Shown here in pieces: positions 1 through 9,647 of a stretch of 64,000 nucleotides of DNA. The notes beneath the pieces are model-generated. The model was not told the origin of the DNA, did no database searches, and saw only the letters and a program-made list of their open reading frames with translations. Source of the stretch: Stentor coeruleus (Eukaryota; Ciliophora; Heterotrichea; Heterotrichida; Stentoridae). Position numbers and translations under genes: made by a program. Every line of letters starts with the position of its first letter. Within the stretch, counting starts at the first letter, position 1. The DNA is taken from the NCBI GenBank assembly GCA_001970955.1, contig MPUH01000216.1, positions 1 through 64,000 on the forward strand, given 5' to 3'.

Positions 1-18
1 CCTAACACCCTAACACCC
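1..18. repeat. Telomere, C-strand repeats
   Basis: The window opens with just over two copies of the octamer CCCTAACA, ending in CCCTTACTAG where the repeat breaks down. A C-rich repeat running 5' to 3' at the left end is the expected orientation for a left chromosome end. The unit matches the heterotrich telomere repeat known from Stentor and Blepharisma. Only about 18 bases remain, so the tract is truncated by the assembly. Confidence 0.85.
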
Positions 19-142
19 TTACTAGAAAAAAATTATAAATTTTTTTTTCCAATAGGGGATGCCGTCGGCGCAATTCCCCATCCTCTCTTTTAATCATACA
101 ACCAATTACCTTATCATAATAATCATAAGATTAAATTACTTT
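19..142. other. Subtelomeric spacer with GC-rich inverted motif
   Basis: This 124-base spacer separates the telomere from the stop codon of the first gene. It is mostly A/T but holds a GC-rich patch at about 55-80, where GGGGA and TCCCC arms flank a GCCGTCGGC core. The patch is far richer in GC than its surroundings. No ORF is seen. Confidence 0.5.
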
Positions 143-1915
143 TTAATTACTTTCTAAAGCTTCATTTTCTTTATTTTCTTCATTTTCTTCATCTACCATA
201 GCTTGCAATTTCTCTCTATTATCCTGAACATTTTTCATTGACTTGTTGAATTTTGGCATAAGTTCAACAAAAATTGAAAACAGAGGAATTATAAACAAGT
301 CAATAAACCCAATTTGACTCTTAGCAAAATTCACTGTTGTTCTATCACAAAGTGGGCTTATAGGGATCCCTAGAGATTTTTCTTTATCCCCTTGACTGAA
401 AAATTCCTCAAGGACAAGTTGAGCCCAATTAAAATAAGTATCCCATTTCCGTGTAGAATTTGATATATCAGCAGCATGCATAAACACCCTTAGCATGAAA
501 TCTTTAGTTTTTTCCACATTCATATCTTTGTAAATAAGCTTAAGTTTTGCAATGTCTTTAAAGTGCTTTGAAAAATCTGTGGCAAGTACAAGATTAATAA
601 TATTCTTTCTATATTTACGATAAATATCTATTGGAACACTCTCAAAAAAATTCTGATTTTTATCTTGTAACAAGGCAAATGATGCTGCAACATGATGATT
701 TTCTAATACTGAAGAATCATTATAAAGTACAGCTAAATTATGGCTTGAATTCATAAGAAATGCATTATTTAGCCCAGGGTGTTGAAAATCATGAATCGAT
801 GAGCTAATAAGACAACAAGCAATATCGAGGTTGGTCATAATTAGAAACTCTTCAACTTTACATCGTTTTATATACACATGATAAGCTTGAGTTACATCAG
901 TTGCATGAGTTGCGTTATGATAAGGATTCTGATAATACCCTGCCTGTATATTTTTCATAAACACACTAAATTTCTGCCTATTCAGCATTTCACTTCTAAA
1001 CAAATCATATGAATGCATAAGATAATTAGTCAGAATAACAAGTTCATTATTTTCTGATACTTTTTTTAATTCAAAAACATTAAACGATATTTTATCCACA
1101 TAAACCAAATTTTGTCTTATCTCAATAGGCAGCTCAGCTTCTAATGTTTCTATAGGAATTTCAAAAGATTTACTTGTTGCACTTTCAGATTTTGGCCTTT
1201 TAGAAAGTGCCCAATGAATAAGCTCTTCTTGTTCTTTATTATCACTAAATATTTCAACATTATACAATGTTTGATTTGATATAACACGAATTCCCCATTC
1301 TAATTGTGAGTCAATAAGTGTATCATTACTAATAAACTCTATAGCTCTTAATGATCTTAATATATTAATAAGCCTATCAGAATTTGTTTTAAAGGGTAGA
1401 ATCATGAATTTTTTCTTATCATCTTGAGTTGGTTTTTTAAATTTGACTAAAGTTATAAGTGGCATAAAACGATATATGCTTCCAAGCTTAAAAATTGTTG
1501 ATTTATATGCTTCTGGGTTGATTAGTTCAATAATGAAAATTAGGATTCCTATGATTAAGGCTAAAGAATCTAAGGACTTGGTTATTGTTATGTATTTCAT
1601 CTTGTATTTGAGTATGTTTAATATTAAGTTTATGAGCATTATCAATAAACAAAACCCTTCGACTATGGCAAAGTATATAAAAACGTTATTAAGTACTTCA
1701 CGGAATTCGATATGAAACAAAATGTGGACAAAATAAACAGCAAATCCTAGTTTGGTTAGATTCTTAAACCAAATCTTGTTTATTAAAGTAGATTCAAGGC
1801 TTAGGGTAAGTTTTTTTAATGATTCTGTTGTGTAGTAGTTTGTACCTGCGAGTTCAGTCCCGAGATTGTCTTCTTGGATTCCAAATCTTCGTTTGTTTAC
1901 AGGCTTGTATTGCAT
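143..1915 (-). CDS. Membrane-anchored class I cyclic nucleotide phosphodiesterase
   Basis: The 590-aa protein hydrolyses cAMP and/or cGMP. The C-terminal half is a class I PDE domain: the metal-binding motif YHNATHATDV starts near residue 332, an HD followed by FQHPGLNN lies near 373, HAADISN supplies another metal-site Asp, and Q-x-GF-x-DLFIIPLF resembles the purine-clamp glutamine region. All expected catalytic metal ligands appear present. The N-terminal region carries four hydrophobic segments at about 52-70, 78-102, 115-133 and 140-158. Their layout (Glu in the second, Asp in the third, scattered Arg/Lys in the fourth) recalls a degenerate voltage-sensor bundle, so the enzyme is probably membrane bound. 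The C-terminus is Glu/Asn rich. Its 3' end faces the telomere only 124 bases away. Specificity for cAMP or cGMP cannot be read from the sequence. Confidence 0.92.
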   Translation of the reverse strand: MQYKPVNKRRFGIQEDNLGTELAGTNYYTTESLKKLTLSLESTLINKIWFKNLTKLGFAVYFVHILFHIEFREVLNNVFIYFAIVEGFCLLIMLINLILNILKYKMKYITITKSLDSLALIIGILIFIIELINPEAYKSTIFKLGSIYRFMPLITLVKFKKPTQDDKKKFMILPFKTNSDRLINILRSLRAIEFISNDTLIDSQLEWGIRVISNQTLYNVEIFSDNKEQEELIHWALSKRPKSESATSKSFEIPIETLEAELPIEIRQNLVYVDKISFNVFELKKVSENNELVILTNYLMHSYDLFRSEMLNRQKFSVFMKNIQAGYYQNPYHNATHATDVTQAYHVYIKRCKVEEFLIMTNLDIACCLISSSIHDFQHPGLNNAFLMNSSHNLAVLYNDSSVLENHHVAASFALLQDKNQNFFESVPIDIYRKYRKNIINLVLATDFSKHFKDIAKLKLIYKDMNVEKTKDFMLRVFMHAADISNSTRKWDTYFNWAQLVLEEFFSQGDKEKSLGIPISPLCDRTTVNFAKSQIGFIDLFIIPLFSIFVELMPKFNKSMKNVQDNREKLQAMVDEENEENKENEALESN

Positions 1916-2655
1916 GTTGCTAGATTATTTTAATAGCTTATATTTGCCTAATATGGTAGGCGAATTAGATTTTTTATGATATAGAATGATGATTTTTTAA
2001 GAGTTTAATGAATGATATTTTGTTGGGGGAAAATTATAAAGTTTATGAAGCTTAGTATGGAATGGAAATATGATGGAAGGAAGAAGATGGGAAAAATTTT
2101 GGTTTATTTTATTTTGTGGAAGCTTTGTAATAATGATTGATTTAGGATAAAATAGGTTTTTGTTGTATTTAGAATAGTATGGATTTATGCTAATGTAGGG
2201 TATGATTTAAGTAGGCGATTTTTGATAGAGAAGATTATTAAATTAGTAAAAATAATTTTGATTTGAGGTATAAATAGGAATGCAATGTTAAAGGGAATAT
2301 GCACTGTGAATTTTAAGGAAATAGAGTAAATAATAATTTGTCCAAGTTTATAGCATTTTTAATCATAGGAAATTTATGTCTTTAGAGAAAAATGGCTAAA
2401 TTTTCATTCATCACTGTTAAAAATGCAAACTTTTTATATTTTTAAACGTAAATCCTAAACTTTTTATCATTGCCATACTAAAATTTATTACTTGTATTAC
2501 ACTCTTACAACTCTACACATTTCATAATAACATACAGACATTAACTATACCTTTTCTAGATTTTATTACAAACTCATACTAAGTAATACCAAAAATTATA
2601 CGTTAAAAATATTCAAAATCACTATGAAAAATGAAAATTACAAATTATCTTATAA
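1916..2655. other. Intergenic, no gene seen
   Basis: This is the upstream flank of the phosphodiesterase gene and the downstream flank of the next minus-strand gene. The plus strand is T/G-rich to about 2330 and then A/C-rich. No coding potential or structured RNA is evident. Confidence 0.6.
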
Positions 2656-4119
2656 TTACATATCTTTAAATGCTTCCTCAATACTTTTTGAACCAGGAGT
2701 GAATATTTTTTGAGAAAAATCTGAACCAGCAGTTTTAAGTGTAATCCTCGAACGAAAACCAGTTTGGCTACTAATTCCAGTAGACTGATAGTCTAAAGTT
2801 GTTTGTTTCTTTACTGGATTAGCTTTATTTTCAGTTGGTGACAAGTTATCAAGACCAGTTAGGAGTTCTTGTTGAGGATGATTATCTTCAGAATCTCTTA
2901 TAGGTTTATTATTTCCTGATTCGCTAGTCGCAAATCTCATATCAATATCGAAAAATGGTATGCCTACAGATTCTTCAAAATGAACCTGCTCAAGTTTTTG
3001 TGATTGGAATTTTTTACTTTTATCCATATCTTCATTTTGCTCAGGGTTAGGAATAAGTTCAAAAATCTCTTCGTTTTCTAATGGAAATTTGTGCGATATG
3101 TCATGAACTTCAAGGGTTTTTGAACTTAGTTTTTTTTCATCTTTGACAGGTGGGGAGTTAGGATCTTTATATGAACTTTGTGAAAGCCTGCCTTGGAAAT
3201 TCATCAGTTGGAGGATGATTTCAAGTTTATGCGAATTTTCAGGGTCTTTTAATAAATCAGTGAGTTTATTGAGAATTCCCCCATTTTGGGGGTTAAGAAG
3301 ATTAGCTTTTTTTAGTACATCTATAGCTTTTTTTATATCATCTGGATTTACTGGTAAAATACTATCATTTTCACTATCATATTCACTTTTCCAGCCTCCA
3401 AACGATTTCTCTATTGAAATATTTGAATTATTTCTCTTTGCAGGACCTTTTTGTGCATCTATTTCTTTCATAAGTTCTTCAAAAGCATAACTTTCATCTA
3501 TCTGCTCTTCTGACCTTTCTGAAAATAAAAGACTCGGCTCAATTGAACCTCTTTCTTTTACAACCGCATCCAAATCTATATTTTTTTGCCTTTCAATAAA
3601 GCATAAATCAGACCCTATAGTAAATTTCTTTAAAACTTGTTCTTTAAATTTATCAACTTTTTTCTTTATCTTAATCCTATTAGCTTTTTGTATTGATATT
3701 TTATATTTCATATCCTTTATATTTCCTTTCCATAATCTTCTTATTCTTGTCATACTTTTGTTTATATATCTATGTTTATTCTGAATGCTGCTTTCTTTTT
3801 CTCTAAGTTTTGTTTTTTTTCTTATGATTTTCTCATCAGATTTGGCTCGATATCTTTGATTTTTATTTGCAAGTTCTTGAGAATATTTTTGGTATTTTGA
3901 AATTTGGTTTGATAGAGATTTTATTAAGGTTATCCAAGATTGGATTAGAAAATTAAACTGTTGTTGTATGGAAATTAAGGTATTATGTTCAGGGGTTCCT
4001 TGGATATCTAAGCAGATTTGTGTGATTTCGGAGGAGACTTCAGATGCTTCTTGTATAAGATTGTTATTGGTGTTTATGAAAGGATCAAGGTTCTCGTTAA
4101 CCATTTTAGACATATTCAA
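2656..4119 (-). CDS. Coiled-coil protein of unknown function
   Basis: The 487-aa protein is not recognised. Residues about 60-170 are very rich in Lys/Arg/Gln with heptad-like spacing and probably form a basic coiled coil. Residues about 170-480 are acidic/polar and low in complexity, with many Ser, Asp, Asn and Pro, and are probably disordered. No catalytic motif, signal peptide or membrane segment is visible. The start is the first ATG of the frame; a second Met follows two residues later. A ciliary or cortical scaffold role would be typical of such proteins in ciliates, but that is inference only. Confidence 0.75.
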   Translation of the reverse strand: MNMSKMVNENLDPFINTNNNLIQEASEVSSEITQICLDIQGTPEHNTLISIQQQFNFLIQSWITLIKSLSNQISKYQKYSQELANKNQRYRAKSDEKIIRKKTKLREKESSIQNKHRYINKSMTRIRRLWKGNIKDMKYKISIQKANRIKIKKKVDKFKEQVLKKFTIGSDLCFIERQKNIDLDAVVKERGSIEPSLLFSERSEEQIDESYAFEELMKEIDAQKGPAKRNNSNISIEKSFGGWKSEYDSENDSILPVNPDDIKKAIDVLKKANLLNPQNGGILNKLTDLLKDPENSHKLEIILQLMNFQGRLSQSSYKDPNSPPVKDEKKLSSKTLEVHDISHKFPLENEEIFELIPNPEQNEDMDKSKKFQSQKLEQVHFEESVGIPFFDIDMRFATSESGNNKPIRDSEDNHPQQELLTGLDNLSPTENKANPVKKQTTLDYQSTGISSQTGFRSRITLKTAGSDFSQKIFTPGSKSIEEAFKDM

Positions 4120-4196
4120 TATTCTTATATATGATATAGAGATGGTGTATGAAGAATTACTTTTCCTGATTCATAAACTATCAAAATTGCAATTTA

Positions 4197-4265
4197 CCTA
4201 TAGATTGATATTAAATATATTATTATCTCANCCTATAGATTGATATTAAATATATTATTATCTCA
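4197..4265. repeat. 34-bp direct duplication across a single N (assembly join)
   Basis: Bases 4197-4230 are repeated exactly at 4232-4265, with one N between at 4231. This looks like two contig ends whose overlap was not merged. It lies in the spacer upstream of the coiled-coil gene, so no protein is affected. Confidence 0.85.
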
Positions 4266-4406
4266 AAGCAACTTCCTCTTAAAAAATTACCATAAATTCT
4301 TACACAATCTTCATAAATGCAAATTACTCTAAGCTAAAAATGAAAAACACAAACACAATCTCATTAAAAAAAATATCCAAAACAATCAACAAACCACCAA
4401 CCTATA

Positions 4407-5672
4407 TTATGCTAGCATGATTCTAAGTTTATTAACATCAGCAAGTTTGATTTTAATTTTCTCACTAATTCGTGAGATCTGAGAATATTCCAAATGTGTC
4501 ACCATATTATTAATCGTAGTGGCCACAGCATCCATATTCTCATCAACTAACTTTTTACTCAAAAATATCAATATAGCAAGCCCAAATCTTATAATAAAAG
4601 CATCATCACTAAGTATAAACAAACTCATTATACGGCTTTATAGACAATACCTCACATATTCTATCTCAAAGCATCTAGAAAAAAGTGTATATACCCATTC
4701 AAGTAAAAACATATCTGGGGTGATATCCAAGTCTTTAAATTTCTTAAGTACACCAGGTACTTTTTTCTTCATATAATGTTCAAAAACCTTATAATATTCT
4801 TGCATTATAGGTAAATCAAATGAATAAAATGATTTTAGCATATGGGATTTAAATATCAAATTAGAGAAACTTGTAAAAGCTGAATAAGTGTTTTGATGCA
4901 ATACGAAAATTGCCCCAAGATAAGCCATACCTTGTACATATCCTATATCAGGACGATATGCCTATATGGTAATCACAGCAAAAGCTTGAAGTAAATCTGA
5001 TAAAGATGAATGAAGAGGTTGTTTTTCTTGAAAAACTTGAAGATTGGATAGGGTTCGTTTTAGGTCCATGGGGATTAGAAGTGTTCCATTAACTTCTTTT
5101 TCTGTTTTGTTTGCGTTTTGAGAAGTTTTTAATAGACTAGCAAAAAGTTTTGGGGTTATAAAAAGGTCATTGCCTATAACCCGCGTCCAAAGCTCGCCGC
5201 GGATTTTTGTGGGAATTCCTCGACGGCTTAGTTTTTTCATTTTTTTAAAGACTTGTGGGGAATCAGCTTCACATAGAAGATTTGTCCAGATATCGATGCC
5301 ATTGATTTCTGGTTGGATTTCGAGGAACTGATCTAGAGACCTAAATTGATCTTTATTTTCTTTGTTTTTTTGTCCTTTTGGTGAAGGGACTTGTATTAAA
5401 GATTCAATAGGGTATGGTGATGATGAATGACCATGATGGTTGTTAATAGTGTTTTGTTCTAGTTCATCTCGGTAGCTGTTTTTTTCTATAATGAGTTCAT
5501 TTATTGATTTTAGCAAACTTTTTATTTCCCGGCTTAAATCTGAGATTTTTGTTTCACTTGTGGCTACTTTTTCACAGATGTCTTTAAGTAAGTGGGTTTT
5601 TTTTTCGCATTGTTCTTCGGTTTGTGCTAGGAGCATTTTTGTTTCTATGATTTGAGAGATCAAACCTTCCAT
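4407..5672 (-). CDS. TBC-domain Rab GTPase-activating protein
   Basis: Two 15-nt introns (4962-4976 and 4636-4650) join three exons into a 411-aa protein. The N-terminal ~75 residues form a coiled coil, followed by a polar linker. The TBC domain begins near residue 150 with GIPTKIRGELW. The Arg-finger motif IPMDLKRT (IxxDxxR) and the Gln-finger GYVQGM are both present, so GAP activity towards a Rab is expected. The first splice joins AFA to AYRPDIGYVQGM, and the second restores EYVSRIMSLFIL, both canonical TBC blocks. Without the introns the domain is broken into three frames. After the domain there is only a short tail ending in RIMLA. The target Rab cannot be inferred. Confidence 0.9.
4636..4650 (-). 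other. 15-nt intron 2 of the TBC gene
   Basis: On the minus strand this reads GTATTGTCTATAAAG, with A at position 10. Removing it joins two conserved TBC blocks in frame. Confidence 0.88.
4962..4976 (-). other. 15-nt intron 1 of the TBC gene
   Basis: On the minus strand this reads GTGATTACCATATAG, with A at position 10. Removing it restores the YRPDIGYVQGM block. It is the only intron here that starts GTG rather than GTA. Confidence 0.88.
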
Positions 5673-6606
5673 TTTAGATTATTTGGATTTTTTTTATGAT
5701 TAGATAATAGGATTAAAAGTTAGAATTTGTTGAAAGGGATAAGAATTGGGTTAGATGGGAAGAATTTTTGTATTTAGGTTGGGTTATGTGGATGGGCTTG
5801 TTTAGGTTGTAAGGATGGTATAGTAAAAGGTGAGATGGCTAGTATGGGGAAAATTTATGAGATCTATTATTTTAGAAATGATAATTCGCAGAAGGGTGAC
5901 TTATTTTGTAATAACAAAAATAGAGACTTTTTTTGTGTGGAATAATAATTGGAATTAAATCAGAGATTTATAATATATTTGGTTTAATGCTAATATAAAA
6001 TATAATGTTTTGATATGATTTTGTAGCTGTTATAAGATGAATTATATAAGGTTTAAATATATAGATAAAAGAGAAAATATATATTTTATGATTTGATAAT
6101 TGGTGGTTTATTATATAAAAGCTTAGTTGAATTGGCTAATTGCTGGGGATTTTAGTGAATTATTAAAACTAATATAGTTTGTAAATATTTCACACAATCT
6201 TGATTTCAATCAAATTTTTTCTTAATCCTTCTAAACTCAATATATCTTTACTATTATCCATCTCTTCAACATCTAAAAACCAAATTAATTTAAATTTAAT
6301 AAAAAAAATAAGCTCTCCAATCATAATCAATTCACTTTCATAAGCTTCCACATATTCATCACACAAAAAACTAATAAAAACCAAAATCATTATAGTCATC
6401 CTGCCAAACCATAAAAACAACCTTCTTCAGTATTCTTCATGAAAAAGCCGGCAGGCGAATTTTCCCACTAAAATCAAAAGCCATAAGTAATAAAATCATC
6501 ATATTACCTTAATCAATACACAACTCAAATATCCTAAATCATTCTATATTCTAAACATAACAAATAAGTAGTTTAATATCATAATTCCGCCTTATAATAT
6601 ATTCGA
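5673..6606. other. Divergent intergenic region
   Basis: This lies between divergently transcribed genes (TBC leftward, coiled coil rightward). The plus strand is strongly G/T-rich to about 6160 and then A/C-rich. A 69-codon minus-strand frame at 6190-6396 is the only coding hint. It ends in TGA and has no recognisable motif, so I do not call it a gene. Confidence 0.5.
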
Positions 6607-7737
6607 ATGTCATTTTTGTATGAAGAACACATAAATTCAAATTCACCCTCCTTTCGCCATGAACTTTTTTTCCCAGCAGGCTCTCTAAACTCAGCTATTG
6701 ACTCTATTATTGAAGAATGTCCTACAAAATCTTTAGATGAAAATACTCCTAATGAAGAATTGACTTCCATACAATATCAAATGATTACATATGAATCCTT
6801 ATATACCACATTATATCAGACTAAAGAAACCCAAACTGATAACAATGACAATTCCAATCAGGACAAATTAAAAATAATTGAATTAAATAAAACAATTTCA
6901 GAACTAAAAAGTGAATGTAAAAAATATGTTAAACAAAATTTGGAATTGAGAGAAGAAATTAAAGCAACGAATTTAGATATTGAAAATGAGAAAATAAGTG
7001 GTCTTAAAGAAGAAATAAAACGCCTTAAAGGTAGACTTAGAGTTCATGAGAGTATGGTTGAAAAGCTAATTTACATAAGCGAGGACCTCTGTGGGGACTC
7101 TTTCGATAGTTCCAAAAAGGCAGTAAAAATCGATTTTCACGCTTACAACTACCTAATAAGCAAACTTGAAATCCTCCGTTCCCGAACAAAACGCTACATA
7201 TCAAAAATCCAACAACTTGAATCAGATAAATATTCCATGTCTGAACTCTTAAACTTCTACATTTCCGCAGCCAAAATCATCGAAACCCAAAACCCCCTTA
7301 AACATTATCAATCAAGCTTAACCCCAGACTGCACAAATCCTGCATATACATCAAGAAAAAGTTCAGAACTTATGGAAAACAGTTCTAAAACCTTAAGAGC
7401 TACACCTTATGATGACTCAAATGACTCTAAAAAACCATTAAGTTCAGGTAGCGAAAATTATGATATAAAAGATCAAAATTTACCAAATACTGTAACAAAT
7501 CTTAAAGGTATTAGTAAGCTTGCAAGAAGTCATACAGCTCTAAAAAAAGCGAAAATTGGAACTTGTTATAATATTTCTCCATTTGTTCCTAAACCGAAAA
7601 AAATAAATGTTAAGATGAATTCTAATAAAGAAAACACAAAGGATGCTAATAAGGAAAATATTAAGGAAAACACTATAAAGTTGACTAAGAAAAGCACGGA
7701 AGATTTGAAGAAAAAACGTAATAGATGTAAAAGCTAA
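6607..7737 (+). CDS. Coiled-coil protein, unknown
   Basis: The 376-aa protein is not recognised. Residues about 75-150 form a Glu/Lys/Leu-rich coiled coil and a second helical stretch lies at about 180-225. The C-terminal 150 residues are Ser/Asn/Lys-rich and end in a strongly basic tail with repeated NKEN-like units (NKENTKDANKENIKENT). No membrane segment or enzyme motif is seen. Its stop codon lies 2 bases from the stop codon of the next, convergent gene, so the two 3' UTRs must overlap. Confidence 0.78.
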   Translation: MSFLYEEHINSNSPSFRHELFFPAGSLNSAIDSIIEECPTKSLDENTPNEELTSIQYQMITYESLYTTLYQTKETQTDNNDNSNQDKLKIIELNKTISELKSECKKYVKQNLELREEIKATNLDIENEKISGLKEEIKRLKGRLRVHESMVEKLIYISEDLCGDSFDSSKKAVKIDFHAYNYLISKLEILRSRTKRYISKIQQLESDKYSMSELLNFYISAAKIIETQNPLKHYQSSLTPDCTNPAYTSRKSSELMENSSKTLRATPYDDSNDSKKPLSSGSENYDIKDQNLPNTVTNLKGISKLARSHTALKKAKIGTCYNISPFVPKPKKINVKMNSNKENTKDANKENIKENTIKLTKKSTEDLKKKRNRCKS

Positions 7738-7739
7738 AA

Positions 7740-9140
7740 TTATAAGTTTTTATTATGGAGACTTGCGATGACTCGAAGGTATTTTTCGAGGTCACAGATT
7801 TGTTTTTGTAGTTTCTGCCTTTCATTGAGGACTTTTCTCCGGTGTTCTTGAAGTTTATTGTTGCCTTTTTTTATAGTTTCTTTGAGTTTATTAATTCGTA
7901 GGTACTTTTCTTGAATTAACTCTTTATACTGATTTAACTCTTTCATTTTATTATAATAATTCGCTGAAGCTTTTTTTGCAGCATCAATCGAATTAGCCTG
8001 ACCATTAGATTCAACCCAAATTTCTTCTAATGATATTTCATATCTCCTCAATTCCTCATATTTCTCATTAAAAAACTTTTGTTGTTCCATCAAATACTTC
8101 ATAATAAACTTTTCCTTCCTAGGAAAACTCTGGTATTTTTTCAGTTTTTCCAAGAACTTCTGTTCTCTTGCTTTGAATTCTTCAAAATTCCCTGATGCTT
8201 TTCTATGGTTTTCTTTTGGCGCTTGTAAAGCATTTTTTTTATACTTTTTTTTTATAACTTTTTCTATAATAGCCAATTTGGTTTCAATTTCCTGTCTTGT
8301 ATTAAGTAATTCATTCATAAATGACATAGAATTTGGGTAAATCATTGATATTGGAGATCGGGTTCTTGTTACATCTTGACTAGGGTTTTTTCTTCTTGTA
8401 CGGTTTTGATAAGTATTATTATGTTTAAATTCTTCAAGCTTGTTATTATATTCGTGTATTAACATTTCAGCTTGGGTATTTTTGTAGATGGCTTCTTCTT
8501 GGGATTGCTGGAGTTCTTGTTCTTTACGGATAATTTCTAAAGATTTCATTTCGAGTTCGATTTTCATAGACAAGAGCTTGTTGGAATCTGAAAGATCAGA
8601 TGATGTGCTTCTAGGTTTTTTGATTGTTCCGCTTAAAATTTGGGAGCGAAGGTTGATGTTTTCTACTTCAAGTTGGCGTATTCTCTCAACAGTGTCATCA
8701 TATTCTATCTTTATTGCTCCAAGGCTTAACGATTCTTTATTAAGTTTAAAGATAGTATTTTGATTGCTTTCAGTGAGTAAATTTCCAAGTTTGTCATGCA
8801 AACTTTTTATTTGGTCTTGGTTTAAATAAATATCAATATTTGTATCAGGCCTTCTAATGTTTTCGGCCAAGAAATCTTCAATTTGCATGTTTAAGCGGTC
8901 TATATCAGTCAATAATTCTTGAAATTTATCTAAGAAATGTTGTGGTACTTCTTCAGCACAAATATCTTCATCATCTTCATCAAATTCATCATAGTTTTCA
9001 CAAAAAGACTGTTGTATAGACGAAATCATAGACAGTCTAGATGAATGCAATCTTGCATCATCAAGATCAACCATGAACTGGTTTATTGCTAGATTAAGTC
9101 GATCCAATTTATCCCCTACCTCTTCTGAATCTTGCGACAT
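7740..9140 (-). CDS. Coiled-coil protein, unknown
   Basis: The 466-aa protein is not recognised. It is predominantly charged and helical. The N-terminal third contains an acidic patch (residues about 50-65, run of D/E), the middle has heptad-rich segments near 140-240, and the region 285-460 is basic coiled coil with many K/Q/E. No catalytic motif is visible. It is convergent with the preceding gene, with a gap of 2 bases between stop codons. The composition fits a centrosomal, basal-body or cortical fibre component, but that is inference from composition only. Confidence 0.78.
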   Translation of the reverse strand: MSQDSEEVGDKLDRLNLAINQFMVDLDDARLHSSRLSMISSIQQSFCENYDEFDEDDEDICAEEVPQHFLDKFQELLTDIDRLNMQIEDFLAENIRRPDTNIDIYLNQDQIKSLHDKLGNLLTESNQNTIFKLNKESLSLGAIKIEYDDTVERIRQLEVENINLRSQILSGTIKKPRSTSSDLSDSNKLLSMKIELEMKSLEIIRKEQELQQSQEEAIYKNTQAEMLIHEYNNKLEEFKHNNTYQNRTRRKNPSQDVTRTRSPISMIYPNSMSFMNELLNTRQEIETKLAIIEKVIKKKYKKNALQAPKENHRKASGNFEEFKAREQKFLEKLKKYQSFPRKEKFIMKYLMEQQKFFNEKYEELRRYEISLEEIWVESNGQANSIDAAKKASANYYNKMKELNQYKELIQEKYLRINKLKETIKKGNNKLQEHRRKVLNERQKLQKQICDLEKYLRVIASLHNKNL

Positions 9141-9647
9141 ATTATTACGAATTCCTCACATTCAAATTTTTGCTTAGCTTTTGAAGAACAAAGTTTAATA
9201 ATAAAATTGATGGTGAAATTGCTATGATAAATTAAAATCATATAATTAAATAGTCTTTTCATATTTAAGCTGAGTATTACATAAAAGTTATATATAGTTA
9301 AGTGATTTTAGAAGTAATCTAATATAATTATCAATAAAAAAACACATTTTTACAATGATACTTATCATTGATTAATTAAACAATATATATAAACTAACAA
9401 ATATATCCTTATAACCCAAATACAAAATAATCATTAAAAACTAATTCTCAATAGTTTAATATCATTTAATAAATAAACCCATATTTTACACAACAATACA
9501 ATCATAAACCATCCATAATCAAAAAACATTTTTCTTCTACTTAAATCATTTCTCATTACTTAATTTTTAACTTTTCTTCTAGCGCTTCTTAATCTTTGAT
9601 TATCCCTAATAACCTCTTTTAAATACATATCAATATTATCCATTGTC
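9141..9647. other. Intergenic
   Basis: AT-rich spacer. A 27-codon frame on the minus strand (about 9565-9643) starts just past the next gene's stop and is rich in R/K/D. It would need a frame change to extend that gene, and the only GT..AG candidate there lacks the position-10 A. I see nothing else. Confidence 0.5.

Noticed and set aside
1443-1715. 90-codon plus-strand ORF inside the phosphodiesterase gene
   Set aside because: It lies opposite the membrane-helix part of the real gene and has no support of its own.
4197-4265. Duplications around Ns as biological tandem repeats
   Set aside because: Every case coincides with a single N and a non-repeated context, which fits scaffold joining better than repeat expansion.
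6190-6420. 76-codon minus-strand ORF as a gene
   Set aside because: The frame opens without an ATG (the first ATG gives 69 codons), ends in the rare stop TGA, has no motif, and no 15-nt intron with A at position 10 links it to other frames.
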